In this document: positions 9,269 to 20,167 of the stretch, one piece after another | Layout: each line of letters opens with the position of its first letter | Numbering within the stretch: position 1 is the stretch's first letter | NCBI RefSeq assembly: GCF_000003605.2 | Contig: NW_003147773.1 | Location: 57,778 to 94,076 of the forward strand | Length of the DNA: 36,299 nucleotides | DNA from: Saccoglossus kowalevskii | Lineage: Eukaryota > Hemichordata > Enteropneusta > Harrimaniidae | Direction of reading: 5' to 3' | The notes under the pieces: generated by a model | What the model saw: only the letters and a program-made list of their open reading frames with translations | Told to the model about the DNA's origin: nothing | The model's database searches: none | Program-made: the position numbers and the translations under genes

Positions 9269-10472
9269 ATCATAAAACTTGGTAGCATTCATGTTATGAC
9301 TCAAATTGACAATATTTGTCTGTTGCTGAAATTTAGCACACAAATTATAAATTAATAAGTATAGCCCCCTCTAGTGTTCAAAGTGAAATACACGTAGCCT
9401 CCCTGTAGCGTTACCATCATTAATTTATACATACCGTACTCATTCGATTTGGCATCCAGGCTCAACTTACTTTTGGTGAATTTCCATTTTTGAGGTCATA
9501 TTCAATTTAGCACTCGCCCTTTTCGAAACACCCCAGATTTTGACTGTCAAGTTATGAAACCGTTCATTGGATATTATTTTACTGTTATAATAATTACGGT
9601 TTTAATTTGTAATGGTTGCAGTTGGTATGGAAACTATGCTTCAACATGACTCATGTACAATCATGAAAAGTGTTTCTTCCATGCTCAGCTCAACTGTGAT
9701 TAGCCAGTTTCTTGAAAAAAAAAGTCTTTAAACAAACTTTTTTGGTCAAGATTGGCACCAGCAGATCGTATTTAAACATCGCTGCAATTAACTTTCACTA
9801 TATGTTAAAATAATGACATATTGTTAATATTTGGAAATTTTGTCATTACAACACCACATTTTGATTGATTGATAACAGGGTTGTTAAGTCAGAGGATGTT
9901 GTATGTCAAATTGTGCAGAAAAAAATCATTCTGGAATTAGTCTTGCATCAAGAAGTAATATTTTCTGGTTATGCAGCCATGTAAATGGTCAAAATTAGAT
10001 ATATAAAACATGTAAAAATAAAAGAAAATAATCTTGAAAATTAAGACTGGTATGTTTTGGAAGTGTAAGTTAACTTTTGATTTGATTTTAAAATATTTTA
10101 ATGACAGAATTGCAGACAGTTTTCAGGTGTAATGACTAAAATGTGATAATGACTGTTTGTATTGTTGTACATTCAGAACTTAACATACAATACATACAAT
10201 AAGTTTATTTTAGGTTAGATTAGGTTATAGATTAAAAACCATTGTAAGTGCATGAAGAGATCCTTGGCTGATTGTTGCCTTGTACAACTGATTCATTATT
10301 CTGCCATGGAATTTGGTAAATGAAAACTCAACGATTGGTTTATTGTTTGTGTTTAGAGTGTCAACTGTCAAATGAAAACAGAACAAAAGCAAAGAAAGCA
10401 TAGCACTGTCCGTTGAGTAGCTATATACTTTATAAAGTACATGCTATCATAGTATTGTTAGCTTTCTACCAG
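9269..10472. other. Intron-like sequence; one weak minus-strand exon candidate at 9471-9543
   Basis: On the minus strand a donor AAAA|GTAAGT (at 9470) follows 73 open nucleotides reading KIWGVSKRASAKLN and MTSKMEIHQ, with an acceptor CTTGACAG. It may be a first coding exon starting at the inner ATG, or chance. The rest of the interval is AT-rich with no recognised repeat. A TTAGGTTAGATTAGG stretch at about 10211-10226 is too short to be telomeric. Confidence 0.3.
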
Positions 10473-10530
10473 ACATTGGCGTTGTCTCGTTGATGTGCGA
10501 TCCTGGAGGTGGCAGTGATGGATTAGAAAG
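10473..10530 (+). CDS. Candidate exon D of the plus-strand gene
   Basis: A good acceptor (TTAGCTTTCTACCAG) ends at 10472, and a good donor (AAAG|GTATGT) follows 10530. Of the three frames only one is open: phase 1 entry, IGVVSLMCDPGGGSDGLE, then two bases AG, leaving in phase 2. Phase 1 entry matches exon C, and also the alternative start exon ending at 2300. Phase 2 exit matches exon E at 30921. The Gly-rich CDPGGGSDG turn and the balanced composition are markedly unlike the AT-rich surroundings. I do not recognise the family. The following intron would be about 20.4 kb. Confidence 0.5.
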
Positions 10531-10552
10531 GTATGTTTTCATTCACTACTGT

Positions 10553-10742
10553 ACTGTAAAACACTTCATTTTAGCTGGAATACATTTTCGCCAGAAAGAC
10601 TTTTTGCTTGTTTTGTATGGAATTTGTATGATATTTTGACGAGTTGAATGTAAAATATATAAAAAAAAGTATATTCGCTGCATTTTATTTTCACTGAATC
10701 ATTCCTTCCATGGAAATAAAAAAAAATAAATAATGTACAGTA
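10553..10742 (-). mobile_element. TACTGTA MITE copy, reverse orientation
   Basis: It starts TACTGTAAAACACTT and ends TGTACAGTA. Its interior is the reverse complement of the copy at 33687-33898, including GTATATTCGCTG and TTGACGAGTTGAATGT. It begins 22 bp downstream of candidate exon D. Confidence 0.85.
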
Positions 10743-10824
10743 TATCACTTAGTTTAGCAGGATTTTCACTTGATCACTGAAAACGGTTAAATTGCCATTG
10801 TTCAAAATGTTTGCTATTTCGTAA

Positions 10825-10993
10825 TTAAAGCGGGAGGGTTGTCACTTTCGCACGCACAGGAATTGAGTCCCAAATGACGATAACAACACACGCTAAAAAC
10901 GCGAAGGCTCATGGGTATATGCTTGATTGTAAACAATGACATGCTATGGCCATCTGACGCATGCGCAGGTGTTGGTTGACGCCCTCGCTTTAA
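10825..10993 (+). mobile_element. Full-length TTAA MITE, 169 bp
   Basis: It begins TTAA|AGCGGGAGGGTTGTCAC and ends GCCCTCGCT|TTAA. The interior shares GTCCCAAATGACGATAAC, CTCATGGGTATATGCTTG and GACGCATGCGCAGGTG with the other copies. The right end near 10970-10985 has diverged. Minus-strand frames over it encode nothing real. Confidence 0.85.
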
Positions 10994-11948
10994 AGAACAA
11001 CAGTTCACAAAAGTGACTGTAACTCCCGACTTCAGGACTCTTGTGACTGCTACAATACTTTTCATGACTTGTCAAATTCAGGAAACTTGTAAATTCAAGC
11101 AGTTTACAATATGTTGCTGATAGCTAAATGTGTTAAATTAAAACACGATGAATATTGAAATTTAACCATAAATATAGTGTCTCCTTCACAAGCCAGTGAA
11201 ATTAAAACTATAGTAAAATATATCCCTGCTTATTAAATGCAAATGAATATTTCCATGATGTATGTCATATCATGGCTATTGTTTTTTCTTAATTCTTGAT
11301 AGAGGACGATAAGGAAATTCAACACACCAGGATTTGTTCTGTTATTCTTTAATTTTTATGACAATAATAATTGTTAACTAAATTTTTCTCTAAGGAAATT
11401 TAGTAAAGTGACATTTTGTGATTTGATCTCAAAAACACATCAGATCTGGTATTTTCGAAGACAAAAGGCATGAAATTGAAAAAATAAAATTGTGGAAAAA
11501 AATTAGATTTATACTCGTGGCCAATTCTTAATTACCAGACTGAGTACATATCGTTTATTTGTCAAGTCAACGCCTTCCCTGTTACTGTTTAAAAATGGCA
11601 GTACAGTCAGTACACACATTTCTGGAAAGCATAATATACAAAATGTTTCCTTTTAAAACCATATGCTGTAGAGTTAAAACATTAAGGATGATTTATAGTC
11701 GCATTCTTTTCTAGTAGACAAAATATTTATTTTTTTATTTTTTTTTAATCTTAGATTTACAAATTTAACCCTCTAAGTATCAAATTCAAAGTCAACTTTA
11801 GGCACCAGCCACAAAATGGTTCTATTTTTAGTCTGCTCTTCAAATTTCAAATTTGGCGATCAAAAACTAGAAGCAATGTTTGGTCCACAATCAAGATTGA
11901 ATTCGGTGAAAAGTACAGAAAATTACAAAAAATTGGCACTCAAAGGGT
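10994..11948. other. AT-rich sequence with no recognised feature
   Basis: The frame starting at 11816 continues only because the following gap has no stops. I see no coding signal. Confidence 0.5.
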
Positions 11949-12541
11949 NNNNNNNNNNNNNNNNNNNNNNNNNNNNNNNNNNNNNNNNNNNNNNNNNNNN
12001 NNNNNNNNNNNNNNNNNNNNNNNNNNNNNNNNNNNNNNNNNNNNNNNNNNNNNNNNNNNNNNNNNNNNNNNNNNNNNNNNNNNNNNNNNNNNNNNNNNNN
12101 NNNNNNNNNNNNNNNNNNNNNNNNNNNNNNNNNNNNNNNNNNNNNNNNNNNNNNNNNNNNNNNNNNNNNNNNNNNNNNNNNNNNNNNNNNNNNNNNNNNN
12201 NNNNNNNNNNNNNNNNNNNNNNNNNNNNNNNNNNNNNNNNNNNNNNNNNNNNNNNNNNNNNNNNNNNNNNNNNNNNNNNNNNNNNNNNNNNNNNNNNNNN
12301 NNNNNNNNNNNNNNNNNNNNNNNNNNNNNNNNNNNNNNNNNNNNNNNNNNNNNNNNNNNNNNNNNNNNNNNNNNNNNNNNNNNNNNNNNNNNNNNNNNNN
12401 NNNNNNNNNNNNNNNNNNNNNNNNNNNNNNNNNNNNNNNNNNNNNNNNNNNNNNNNNNNNNNNNNNNNNNNNNNNNNNNNNNNNNNNNNNNNNNNNNNNN
12501 NNNNNNNNNNNNNNNNNNNNNNNNNNNNNNNNNNNNNNNNN
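11949..12541. other. Assembly gap, 593 Ns
   Basis: The sequence is unknown. The right edge opens directly into a tandem array, which probably caused the assembly break. Confidence 0.99.
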
Positions 12542-13690
12542 ATGCTAGGTTTTGATTAGTTTTTGGTAATAATCCATGGATACTAATTACCTAATTTGCA
12601 TAATGATTAGTCAATTTTTGGTTTTTCCACTGATATCTCAAGTACAAATCATCACATTTCAATGAAACTTGGTACATAGATGTCATATGACACTGCACAG
12701 ACCTGATAGTTTTTATGGTAATATCAGTACATATTAATTGCCTAATTTGCGAAATTAATTGATTTTCAGCATTTGATATAAGTAGTGAGCATTACATTTC
12801 AATGGAACTTGGTACTTGCATACTCAAGGACTATGCAGAGATTGATTGTTTCCGATAAATATTTGTGCATATTAATCATCTAATTTGCATAATGCTTAGT
12901 CAATTTTCGGTTTTTCCACTGATATCTCAAGCACTAATCATCACATTTCAATGAAACTTGGTACATAGATGTCATATGACACTGCACAGACCTGATAGTT
13001 TTTATGGTAATATCAGTACATATTAATTACCTAATTTGCATAATTAATTAATTTTCAACATTTGATATAAGTAGTGAGCATTACATTTCAATGAAACTCG
13101 GTACTTACATACTCAAGGACTATGCAGAGATTGATTGTTTCCGATAAGTATTTGTGCATATTAATCACCTAATTTTTATAATTAGTTAATTTTCAGCTTT
13201 TCTACGCGTATCTTAAGTACTAAACATCACATATCAATGAATGTACATGGATGCTGTAGGACAATAGACAGACCTGGATAATTGTGGGTTAAAATCTGTA
13301 CATATTAATTACCTAATTTGCATAATTAACCAATTTTAAGCTTTCACACTGATATCTAAAGTACTAATTATTCCATTTCAATGAAACTTAGTACAAAGAT
13401 GCTCTAGGACAATGTACAAACCTAATTAGTTTGGGGTAAAAATCTGTTAATTCCCTAATAAGCATAATAATTCCAAATTTTTTGGTTCCAATTACATTTC
13501 AATTAAACTTGGAAACATAGATTTTCTGTTACATTGCACAGACCTCATTAGTTTTACACTCAAATCTGTTCATATTAATTTTCTGATTTGCATAATTAGT
13601 TTTCAGCTAAGTAATTTCGAATTATATTTAATGTGTCTCCAATACTCTCAGCACATGGGAGTTCTTTCTAAGCTTTCTTTGATTTGAAAA
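12542..13690. repeat. Tandem array of about 145 bp units carrying POU octamers
   Basis: The unit contains CATTTCAATGAAACTTGGTACATAGATG, a middle block, and CATATTAATTACCTAATTTGCATAATTA (given as motifs; each copy varies). Alternate units differ, giving a 289 bp two-unit period: compare the blocks starting at 12611 and 12900. A further copy begins at about 13186. Intact ATTTGCAT octamers, mostly followed by AATTA or AAT, occur at 12594, 12883, 13034, 13316 and 13586. The array runs into the gap on its left. The unit length is close to one nucleosome. It does not encode protein. Confidence 0.85.
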
Positions 13691-14100
13691 TGTTGTATTT
13701 TGGACATGCTTTGTCAGTTTTCATTCAAACTTGGTACATAGATTATACATGTTAGGATACATGTCCATGGCAATTTATTTCACAATTGGATCAAAGATGG
13801 CCGACTGGCAGCCATCGTGTTTTTTGAAAATGTCGTATTTTGGACATGCTTTGTCAGTTTTCATTCAAATTTGGCACATGCATGTACTTTATACATGTTA
13901 GAATGCATGTCCATGACAATTTGTTTCAAAATCTGGTCAAGGATGGCCGATTGACAGCCATCTGACTTTTTGGCCTTACTACTATATTTCCACAATTTAT
14001 GTACCATTTTCATTCGTATTTGGCACATACATCATACATATCAGTGTGTTTCATAATCAGATCAAAGATGGCCAAATAACGGCTGTTTTTTCGCCATATT
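13691..14100. repeat. Tandem array of 140 bp units with GGCCGACTGGCAGCC core
   Basis: Units begin TGTTGTATTTTGGACATGCT (13691) and TGTCGTATTTTGGACATGCT (13831), with a more diverged third from about 13965. Each has a box like TTCAAACTTGGTACATAGAT, then GATCAAAGATGGCCGACTGGCAGCCAT. The box is related to that of the array on its left, so the whole of 12542-14100 is one repeat domain. Related single copies occur at 17.1, 20.2, 23.9 and 36.1 kb. Confidence 0.8.
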
Positions 14101-14185
14101 ACTACTATGCAGAACACGTGTTTTGATGTAAATAAACAATCTGTTGTATACGCCACTTAGAACTCAAGTTTCAAGGAAACGCTCA

Positions 14186-14205
14186 CGACAACCCCTCCGC
14201 TTTAA
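14186..14205. mobile_element. Possible right end of a TTAA MITE
   Basis: CGACAACCCCTCCGCTTTAA resembles the right terminal repeat of the TTAA family, but the preceding 100 bp do not match the family interior. It may be a diverged or recombined copy. Confidence 0.4.
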
Positions 14206-14367
14206 TATGATGAGCACAAAGAGAACTTAATTTAACGGGGACTGTGTCATTTTCAATGACTTGTACAAATTAATCTTATTTAATTTTTGGCACATTTTTG
14301 TTATAAATGTAGTATATAACAAATTATGTCAATTAAATCAAAAGTGGGGTGTGAGTGTGGGGTGTTG

Positions 14368-14434
14368 TTGTTATTGTTTACAAACAAGCATCTACCCATG
14401 AGCTTTTGGATTTTAGCGTGTGTTATCATCTGTC
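14368..14434 (-). mobile_element. Inverted internal fragment of the TTAA MITE
   Basis: Reading ATTGTTTACAAACAAGCATC...CCCATGAGC...TTTTAGCGTGTG, this is the reverse complement of the interior of the 10825 copy. Neither terminal repeat is present. Confidence 0.65.
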
Positions 14435-15855
14435 GACTAAAATCTCACATACAAAAATACATAAAATATTGCTCAAAAATGATGGCAGGAATATTCATAG
14501 TGTTCAAATAAATAAATCTTTTTAAAAGAAAATTATAATTTGGATTTGTCATATAAGATTTTCCAGTATTCAGGATTCTTGACCATAACAGTTTTGAGGT
14601 CATTGACCCTTTCAGCTGTAATTCAACACAGCAGCAAACACTATGCTACTTGACTTCCTAACAAGTTTGAGGTCCTGTAAGGATAATAATTTATTGACAT
14701 GAATTTATTATTGATAATTCACTAAATAAAACATTTGTCAATCAGAGTAGATACTTTGAAATTATTAAGAGTTATGTTAGCATTTAATCTCACTGAAATA
14801 ACATGTGATAGTTGTTGACATTTATTGAATTATTAACATCACAGGTTCTTGAAACCTTTTTCAGACACATACTAGTATGCAAATTGGATCTTCATTGCAA
14901 ATCCTGTTCTGATTTTGATCAGTTGTAAATTTGTTATTCAAAGTGTATTGAGTTTGCAGCTGTTTTATAAATGCTACATCAGGTTAAAACCTTATTACTA
15001 TTAACTCTGACTACAGTAGAGAATGCGATAACAACAATAACTGACTCAAGTTGTTGGAATTATTCTCTCCGGTCGATATAAGATTATCCAGCAGTTCATA
15101 GTGAGTATTCTTTCATTCGGTGTGTATGTTACGAGTGTCAGTTTGTTGTCTGTTTAATTCACATCTCTGTTGGTATTTTAAATTGGTAAATTGATACCAC
15201 ATAGAAGCTGCGACTGAATTACATTTATAAATGTACATATCGGAGATTTCTGTATATTTGACACCAATTGTGTTGGGGCATGTGGAGTAGGTGTCCCTAA
15301 TATGAACTTAAATACAATTTGTAATCAGGAGTAAATTAATCTTAAATTTGTCTTAAGGATTGACTCGGTTAATGTATGCTTTTGACGCATGAAATTATTG
15401 AAACTTTCCAATAAAATATTATTTGTGACTTGCTGTTTGAAAGAAAAATCCAAAAAAGGGCCACAAGAGTTGGGTTTAATGCTATGAATCGCAAGAAAAT
15501 TGTTTCCATAGAAACAAGTTTGGGTACTCTCTCTTTTATTTTGCTCTTGATCATTTAATTGATGGAATCGTTTGCTCAGCAAAACAACTATTTGTGGTAC
15601 TTCAAAGTTCCTACATTTTAAGTTGTTAGCCTGCATCTTTCAAAGGATCTAAAGTGACAACAGTGACAATATAAAAACCTTTGGTTCAAATTCGTTCCAA
15701 TCCCAGAGATTGAGAGTTTTCCTTATAATGAGAAATCAACGAAACATCAGCCGTTTTGTCCTGTTCATCCAGATAATAATCCATTTACTGTGTGCATATC
15801 TCTGAATTGCCCCCCCCCCCTCCCCCACCACTCAGCTATTGAGTCATTGAGTCAT
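14435..15855. other. Non-coding sequence
   Basis: A 103-codon minus-strand frame at 15325-15636 overlaps a second open minus-strand frame and has no recognisable motif. If 15856-16002 is a last exon, the lower-coordinate part is its 3' UTR, and an AATAAA on the minus strand near 15535 could be its signal. A run of about 14 C at 15810-15823 precedes TCCCCC. Confidence 0.4.
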
Positions 15856-16002
15856 CTAATTGCTAGCTGGTTTGCAGCATCGCCATCCACTATGCTGAAT
15901 GTGACTTGAAAACACAGACAGCCAGTGTTTAGTAAGACCGTGGTCAATAACATCCATTTGGGGATGATAATTCTTCATATTTGCAAAAGCCAAGGAATTA
16001 TC
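15856..16002 (-). CDS. Candidate terminal exon of an unidentified minus-strand gene
   Basis: On the minus strand an excellent acceptor, TTGTTCTGTTCTCTGTTCTCTTTCAG, abuts position 16002. The frame that follows in phase 0 is open for 48 codons, including LAFANMKNYHPQMDVIDH near the start and SGWRCCKPASN at the end, then a TAG stop at 15856-15858. There is no good internal donor, so I read it as a last exon. An AATAAA-type signal lies about 320 bp beyond the stop. The first half looks especially protein-like. No family is recognised, and no partner exons were identified upstream. It would be nested, in opposite orientation, in the long intron after exon D of the plus-strand model. Confidence 0.4.
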   Translation of the reverse strand, partial: DNSLAFANMKNYHPQMDVIDHGLTKHWLSVFSSHIQHSGWRCCKPASN

Positions 16003-16294
16003 CTGAAAGAGAACAGAGAACAGAACAAGACAATAAGCGAGTTAAACTGAGAACCAAAACGTGTATATACTTTTCGAGTTAAAATAAAAATTAGGCCTGC
16101 AGTCGATAATTGCATTCAGAAGTGTCTTCCATGTATCCCTTTATCGTTTGCAATAATGTAAGTGTTCTAGATGATATGACATCATTGGTCAGTAATACTC
16201 AAAATGATGCCAGTCATGTGACTAGTTTTGACCAATAAAATTGAGTGTCCCATACTTTAGGGCTAATAATATTGCATGATAAATAAAACTGAAA

Positions 16295-16362
16295 TTAAAG
16301 CGGGATGGTCGTCACCTGCGCATACACAGGAATTGAGTCCCAAGCGACGATAACAACATGCG
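16295..16362 (+). mobile_element. Left half of a TTAA MITE
   Basis: TTAA|AGCGGGATGGTCGTCACCTG is followed by the GAGTCCCAAGCGACGATAACAACA block and then breaks off into a TATT simple repeat. The break inside the element suggests truncation by microsatellite slippage or rearrangement. Confidence 0.8.
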
Positions 16363-16365
16363 TTC

Positions 16366-16390
16366 CCTATTTATTTATTTATTTATTTGT
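16366..16390. repeat. (TATT)n microsatellite
   Basis: About six TTTA units directly at the broken edge of the MITE fragment. Confidence 0.85.
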
Positions 16391-17090
16391 TCATTGATTT
16401 ATTATTCCATTCGTTTCTTGGATCATTTATTTGTTGTGTTGTTGCTGTTGTCATGGTGAGCTATTTACATCAACGATTTCTCATTATTAAAAATAGTTCT
16501 CTGCTGTGAATCAAATGATTGCAAATTGTACAAATATGAAAAAAAACAGGACTACACTTATAATTGAGCAAACATGGTATAGACTACTACCTACTGCTGA
16601 ACAAACATGTTAACAGATTCAGTGATCTGTTAACATTCTACAATATTTTAAGCATCCCTAACTGTCTCATATTTCATAATTGTCAGATAATAATTTTTAA
16701 TAATGTATGCCTTTGCCATCTAATCTAGAGCCAGCTGTTTTCATCTTTTTTTTTTTATTAAGATTTTATGATTATATCGCTTCACAAATTTTATTAAAAA
16801 ATATGTGATATTAAAACAAATTGTCAGGCAGTATTTAAACATGTTATCTTTTCGAGGATACATATGCAAATGATAGATTTTGAGCACTGTATTTTCTTCA
16901 CATTCTTTGTTAATTATCTCAATGTGTATAACATGCAAGTCTCTACAATATGACATAATACAAGGTTGATTTGATTCACAGTGGAGTTGAACCATATTTA
17001 TTACAGAGCAGAGTTTGACACATTGAAAAAACCTGTGTGTGTGCATCTGTGCATCTTCACCTGTATCTCAGACATCTCTTACACATGTTC
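16391..17090. other. AT-rich sequence with no recognised feature
   Basis: A 101-codon minus-strand frame at 16741-17046 is low in complexity and overlaps a plus-strand frame. I do not support it as a gene. Confidence 0.5.
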
Positions 17091-17534
17091 GATCACATTC
17101 AAACTTCACAGATACATCACATATCCTAGGCGACATATACTTGTTCATTCGTTTCATGATCTGATTCAAGATGGCCGAATGGAGGGTCATTTTTGTGCTA
17201 ACAAATCACAAAAATCTAGCATTTCTGCTATTTCTAAGCCAGATCTCCATCACGTATGGATGGATTTTTTTGACATTATGAAATCTTGATGAACATCATT
17301 TTGTTTTTCCCATCAGATACAAAGTGGCCAACTGGCAGCCATTTTCATGATCTGATTCAAGATGGCCGAATGGAGGGTCATTTTTGTGCTAATAAATCAC
17401 AAAAATCTAGCATTTCTGCTATTCCTAAGCCAGATCTCCATCACGTATGGATCACATATTTTTTTGACATTATGAAATCTTGATGAACATCATTTTGTTT
17501 TTTCCATCAGATACAAAGTGGCCAACTGGCAGCC
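17091..17534. repeat. Repeat unit with perfect-register 191 bp tandem duplication
   Basis: 17153-17343 is repeated almost identically at 17344-17534. Each copy has CTGATTCAAGATGGCCGAAT, a GCCAGATCTCCATCACGTATGG block, and CAAAGTGGCCAACTGGCAGCCATT. The two adjoining plus-strand frames that give near-identical peptides are products of this duplication. The unit belongs to the same superfamily as 13691-14100. Confidence 0.9.
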
Positions 17535-18898
17535 ATTGTGTTTTAACAAATGCAGTTCTGAATCCATATCCCTGACATATTCTAACCATTCATGTCCAAA
17601 TCGAATATTAGGATAAAAAAAACATAATATTTTCTAAACTTGATAACTGACAGAGATTATGTAATTATTACTTGTTCATTATGTGTTTTTAGTCAGAAAC
17701 AAGGGCTAGACTGAATTGGAAAATTGACCATTAATCATACGCTCACCTGTTCACATTATATTACACTATAATTAGCTCAAAAATCTGATTTCTTTTGGAT
17801 TATATCGATAAACTGTCGTAACCAAATTGTAATTCTCTTTTCCCCTCAGATGATAAAAAAAGACTGAAAACACTTGAAAGAAATTAGGTTGTGAAATCAT
17901 GCAAAGCATATGAATTATACAATTTAATTGGAGGAGAGACATGAATGCTTTCAGAAACTAAGAGAGAATTTCAATTACAAATTTCACTGATAAACACCTT
18001 TCTGTCAGCATAAATAACTTGATTTTGTAATTTTGATGAATTTGATGTACTGAGAGGCCTATTACACAATCTCTCTTGTATATTATATGCTAGATTTTAG
18101 CTGCTTGCTGACACGATGAAAACAAGATTTTTATCCATACATCTTTTGATCAAAGGCACTAAAAAAAACATGGACATGATCATCATCATCATCATCATCG
18201 TCTATTCTTCATTTCGAACGTAGCAAAACAAACACTTTTTTTCACACATCTGGCAGATAAGAGTTTTAAACTTTTTATTTGACGAACCTAAAAATTAGCC
18301 TACTCAAGCAGAATAAAATAATCATGATAACATAAATTATTCACTCAAAAAGATGAAAACCAAGATGGTGGATTTTATTCAAATACAATTTCAAATAAAA
18401 CAGTTCACATAATCCATTTACTCTAATGTTTACCACATTTGTGTGCTTTTTGAATCAAGAAAAACAACACTCTTATCCTTAGATTCACCCAATTTAACAT
18501 ACATCTTTTTTTTTTTTTTGCATCAGAAAGAAAAAAACGTCTATTATCGTATTTCATTTTCAGTTCAATGAGAACCTCTTTAATGTGTAATTTCTAGTGT
18601 AATTTATTGTTATTGTCCAAATCCCACAAGTGTTTTTGTGCAATCAATCAATTCATACTACTCACAAGGGTATCGATAAATGCCAGCTAGATTTAACACT
18701 TTCTAATAAACAAATTAACTGAAAAAGCTCACTAGGTTTTTATGGGTTTATTTCTGCTGTGTAATTATGTTTGTAATATAATGTACATATCCAATACAGT
18801 AAACTTGGAAATTATACTTAGCAACAAACAGCATTGTACATCTGATTTTAAAATGTGATGATAAATTGCAACCATGTGATCCACATGTATAATTCAAG
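17535..18898. other. AT-rich sequence, no gene seen
   Basis: It contains an (ATC)n tract at 18179-18200 and T-rich runs near 18507. There is no coding signal and no known repeat. Confidence 0.5.
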
Positions 18899-19745
18899 TG
18901 ATATTGGACTTAGTTTAAACTATGACACTGACTGGTGATATTGAATGTAGTTTCAACTATGACAGGTGATATTGGACTTAGTTTAAACTATGACAGGTGA
19001 TATTGGACTTAGTTTAAACTATGACAGGTGATATTGGATTTAGTTTAAACTATGACATACGATGTTGGACTTAATTTCATCTATGGCACAGGTGATATTG
19101 GACTTGTTTCAACTATGACAGGTGATATTGGACATAGTTTTAACTATGACATGTGATGCTGGACTTAATTTCAACTATGACACAGGTGATATTGGACTTG
19201 TTTCAACTATGACAGGTGATATTGGACATACATGTAGTTTTAACTATGACAGGTGATATTGGACTTAGTTTAAACTATGACACAAGTGATATTGGACTTG
19301 CTTCAACTATGACAGGTGATATTGGACATACATGTAGTTTTAACTATGACAGGTGATATTGGACTTAATTTCAACTATGACACAGGTGATATTGGACTTG
19401 TTTCAACTATGACAGGTGATATTGGATTTGGTTTAAACTATGACACAAGTGATATTGGACTTAATTTCAACTATAACACAGGTGATATTGGACTTGTTTC
19501 AACTATGACAGGTGATATTGGACATAGTTTCAACTATGGCACAGGTGATATTGGACTTAGTTTAAACTATGACACAGGTGATATTGGACATAGTTTCAAC
19601 TATGAAACGTGGTATTGGACTTAATTTCAACTATGACATGTGATACTGGACTTAATTTTAACCGTGACATGTGATATTGAACATACCGTTAGTTTCAATT
19701 ATGGCACAGATGATATTGGACATTGCTTCAACTATGACACAGGTG
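18899..19745. repeat. Minisatellite of about 26 units of 30-33 bp
   Basis: The consensus unit is GGTGATATTGGACTTAGTTT plus CAACTATGACACA, with shorter units lacking one triplet. Variant units (GACATACATGTAG, GACTTGTTTC) recur in the same order about 100 bp apart, as at 19197 and 19297, showing higher-order duplication. Because units are multiples of three, a 102-codon frame stays open at 19316-19624 with TGDIGLNFNYD-like repeats. This follows from the unit length and is not evidence of a gene. Confidence 0.95.
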
Positions 19746-19924
19746 ACATAAAATGCATTGTTTGTTTACATAAAATTAGAACACACACTACACGACGACT
19801 GTAGTGATTTAATTATAAGTGACAATTTGTGGGAATACATAATTCATTAAGCCATTAGGCAAATGTCATTGCTAGATTACTTGCTCATTTGTGTCCTCTG
19901 CTAAAGAGATTAACAATTTCCTTG

Positions 19925-20132
19925 ATACCAGAATTATCCTAGAATGACCCCATATTCCCTATGCTCTAGCACAATTATCCTAGACTGACCCCCTATCTCC
20001 AACCCTCTAGCATAATTATCCCATAATGACACCCCTATCTCCTATCCTCTAGCACAATTAACCCAGAATGACCTTCTATCCCCTATCCTCTAGCACAATT
20101 ATCCTAGACTGACCCCCTATCTCTATCTTTGT
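19925..20132. repeat. Minisatellite of about 42 bp units, 4-5 copies
   Basis: Units follow the pattern GCACAATTATCCTAGACTGA, then CCCCCTATCTCC...CCTCTA. They are C-rich on this strand against an AT-rich background. It lies 180 bp after the 30-33 bp minisatellite and shares no sequence with it. Confidence 0.85.
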
Positions 20133-20167
20133 CACAAAATAAACCTGCCATAAATGTTTAGATTTTT

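Noticed and set aside
10205-10230. TTAGG-like telomeric sequence
   Set aside because: Only two or three imperfect units, with no array.
3333-11065. Similar peptides (AHASDGHSMSLFT) in minus-strand frames at 3333-3572 and 10814-11065
   Set aside because: They are translations of two copies of the same non-coding TTAA MITE, not a protein family.
11816-12559. A 247-codon open frame
   Set aside because: Nearly all of it is the 593 bp N gap; only about 50 codons are real sequence and they show no coding character.
19316-19624. A 102-codon repeat protein
   Set aside because: It is wholly inside the 30-33 bp minisatellite, with no splice context and no flanking coding sequence.
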